From the NCBI GenBank assembly GCA_030044475.1, contig JASHVP010000005.1, positions 1 through 5,255 on the forward strand: a stretch of DNA of 5,255 bases, in the 5' to 3' direction. Positions 4,976 through 5,255 of the stretch are shown here, one piece after another. Every line of letters begins with the position of its first letter. The stretch's first letter is position 1. The stretch comes from Thermoplasmata archaeon (GTDB lineage Archaea > Thermoplasmatota > Thermoplasmata > Lutacidiplasmatales > UBA184). The translations under genes and the position numbers were made by a program. The notes under the pieces were generated by a model that was not told where the DNA came from, did not search any database, and saw only the letters and a list, made by a program, of their open reading frames with translations.

Positions 4976-5255
4976 CGTCGGCGACGGCGCTCTCGAACGC
5001 CGCGGCGAGGGCCGCGACGTCGGGGGCCGTGTGCTCCTCGAGGCGACCGGCGTCCGCGAGCTCCGAGATCGCGGGGGCCACCGGCAGCTGGCCGAGGACG
5101 GGGATGCCGTACTCCGACGCCACCCGTCCCACGCGGCTCGCGCCGAACAGCTCGATCTTCGTCCCGCAGTGCGGGCAGCCGATCCAGGCCATGTTCTCGA
5201 CGACGCCGAGCAGGGGGACGTGGAGGTCGCGGGCCATGTTCATCGCCTTCTTCAC
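4947..5255 (-). CDS. Mrp/ApbC/NBP35-family P-loop ATPase, C-terminal part only
   Basis: This is the C-terminal 102 residues of an Mrp-type ATPase, a dimeric P-loop NTPase that carries and transfers Fe-S clusters to apoproteins. The segment KKAMNMARDLHVPLLGVVEN (2-21) is the typical helix and strand before the metal site. CPHCG follows, with Cys codons at 5175-5177 and 5166-5168, the CxxC pair that binds a bridging cluster between two subunits. Then come the ELFG strand, a GIPVLGQLPVAPAISELADAG stretch typical of the family (shown here by GQLPV and the following helix), and a short tail. The Walker A motif and N-terminus lie beyond the right edge. The GTG at 5253-5255 is most likely an internal Val of the DVxKA motif and not a start. 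The stop codon lies inside the 3' end of the traB-like gene on the other strand. Confidence 0.92.
   Translation of the reverse strand: MKKAMNMARDLHVPLLGVVENMAWIGCPHCGTKIELFGASRVGRVASEYGIPVLGQLPVAPAISELADAGRLEEHTAPDVAALAAAFESAVADATSGQMTVL

Noticed and set aside
5253..5255. GTG as the start codon of the Mrp-type gene
   Set aside because: The protein would lack its Walker A motif, and the Val fits an internal position of the conserved helix. The frame is open to the window edge.

Overview
This is a GC-rich, gene-dense window, and it is archaeal. Three genes settle the domain: ribosomal protein S8e, the signal recognition particle subunit SRP19, and an archaeal-type GPN-loop GTPase. Pyruvoyl-dependent arginine decarboxylase, an archaeal-style RNase HII and 6-phospho-3-hexuloisomerase agree. 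Several start codons lie about 26-28 bases downstream of a short AT-rich element in otherwise GC-rich DNA, as expected for archaeal TATA boxes and leaderless mRNAs. The proteins are Arg-rich and not strongly acidic, which argues against a haloarchaeon. My best guess is an uncultured GC-rich member of the Thermoplasmatota, but that is inference and not shown by any single feature.

Layout. Bases 1-561 (+) hold the 3' part of hxlB (6-phospho-3-hexuloisomerase), open at the left edge. Bases 609-1109 (+) hold pdaD with its own TATA box. Bases 1119-2124 (-) hold a two-gene unit, rnhB followed by a small SCP2 (sterol carrier) domain protein, overlapping by 11 bases. A divergent intergenic region (2125-2354) carries the presumed promoters of rnhB and rps8e plus GC-rich inverted repeats. 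Bases 2355-3858 (+) are a tight operon: rps8e, srp19, GPN-loop GTPase. A 100-residue protein of unknown function (3864-4166, -) and a TraB/PrgY-like protein (4229-4975, +) are divergent around one shared AT-rich element. Bases 4947-5255 (-) are the 3' end of an Mrp/ApbC/NBP35-type P-loop ATPase gene, open at the right edge and overlapping the traB-like gene tail to tail by 29 bases.

How the genes fit together. The central operon joins a small-subunit ribosomal protein, an RNA-binding SRP protein and a GTPase, so it is a translation and protein-targeting unit. PdaD makes agmatine for polyamines and, in archaea, for agmatidine in tRNA-Ile2. HxlB interconverts hexulose and fructose phosphates for the archaeal ribulose monophosphate route to pentose phosphates. 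RnhB removes RNA from RNA/DNA hybrids, and the Mrp-type ATPase is a probable Fe-S cluster carrier. These are mostly housekeeping functions. I see no mobile element, CRISPR array, tRNA, rRNA or defence system. The least explained items are the unknown 100-residue protein, the shared promoter element beside it, and the palindromes upstream of rps8e.
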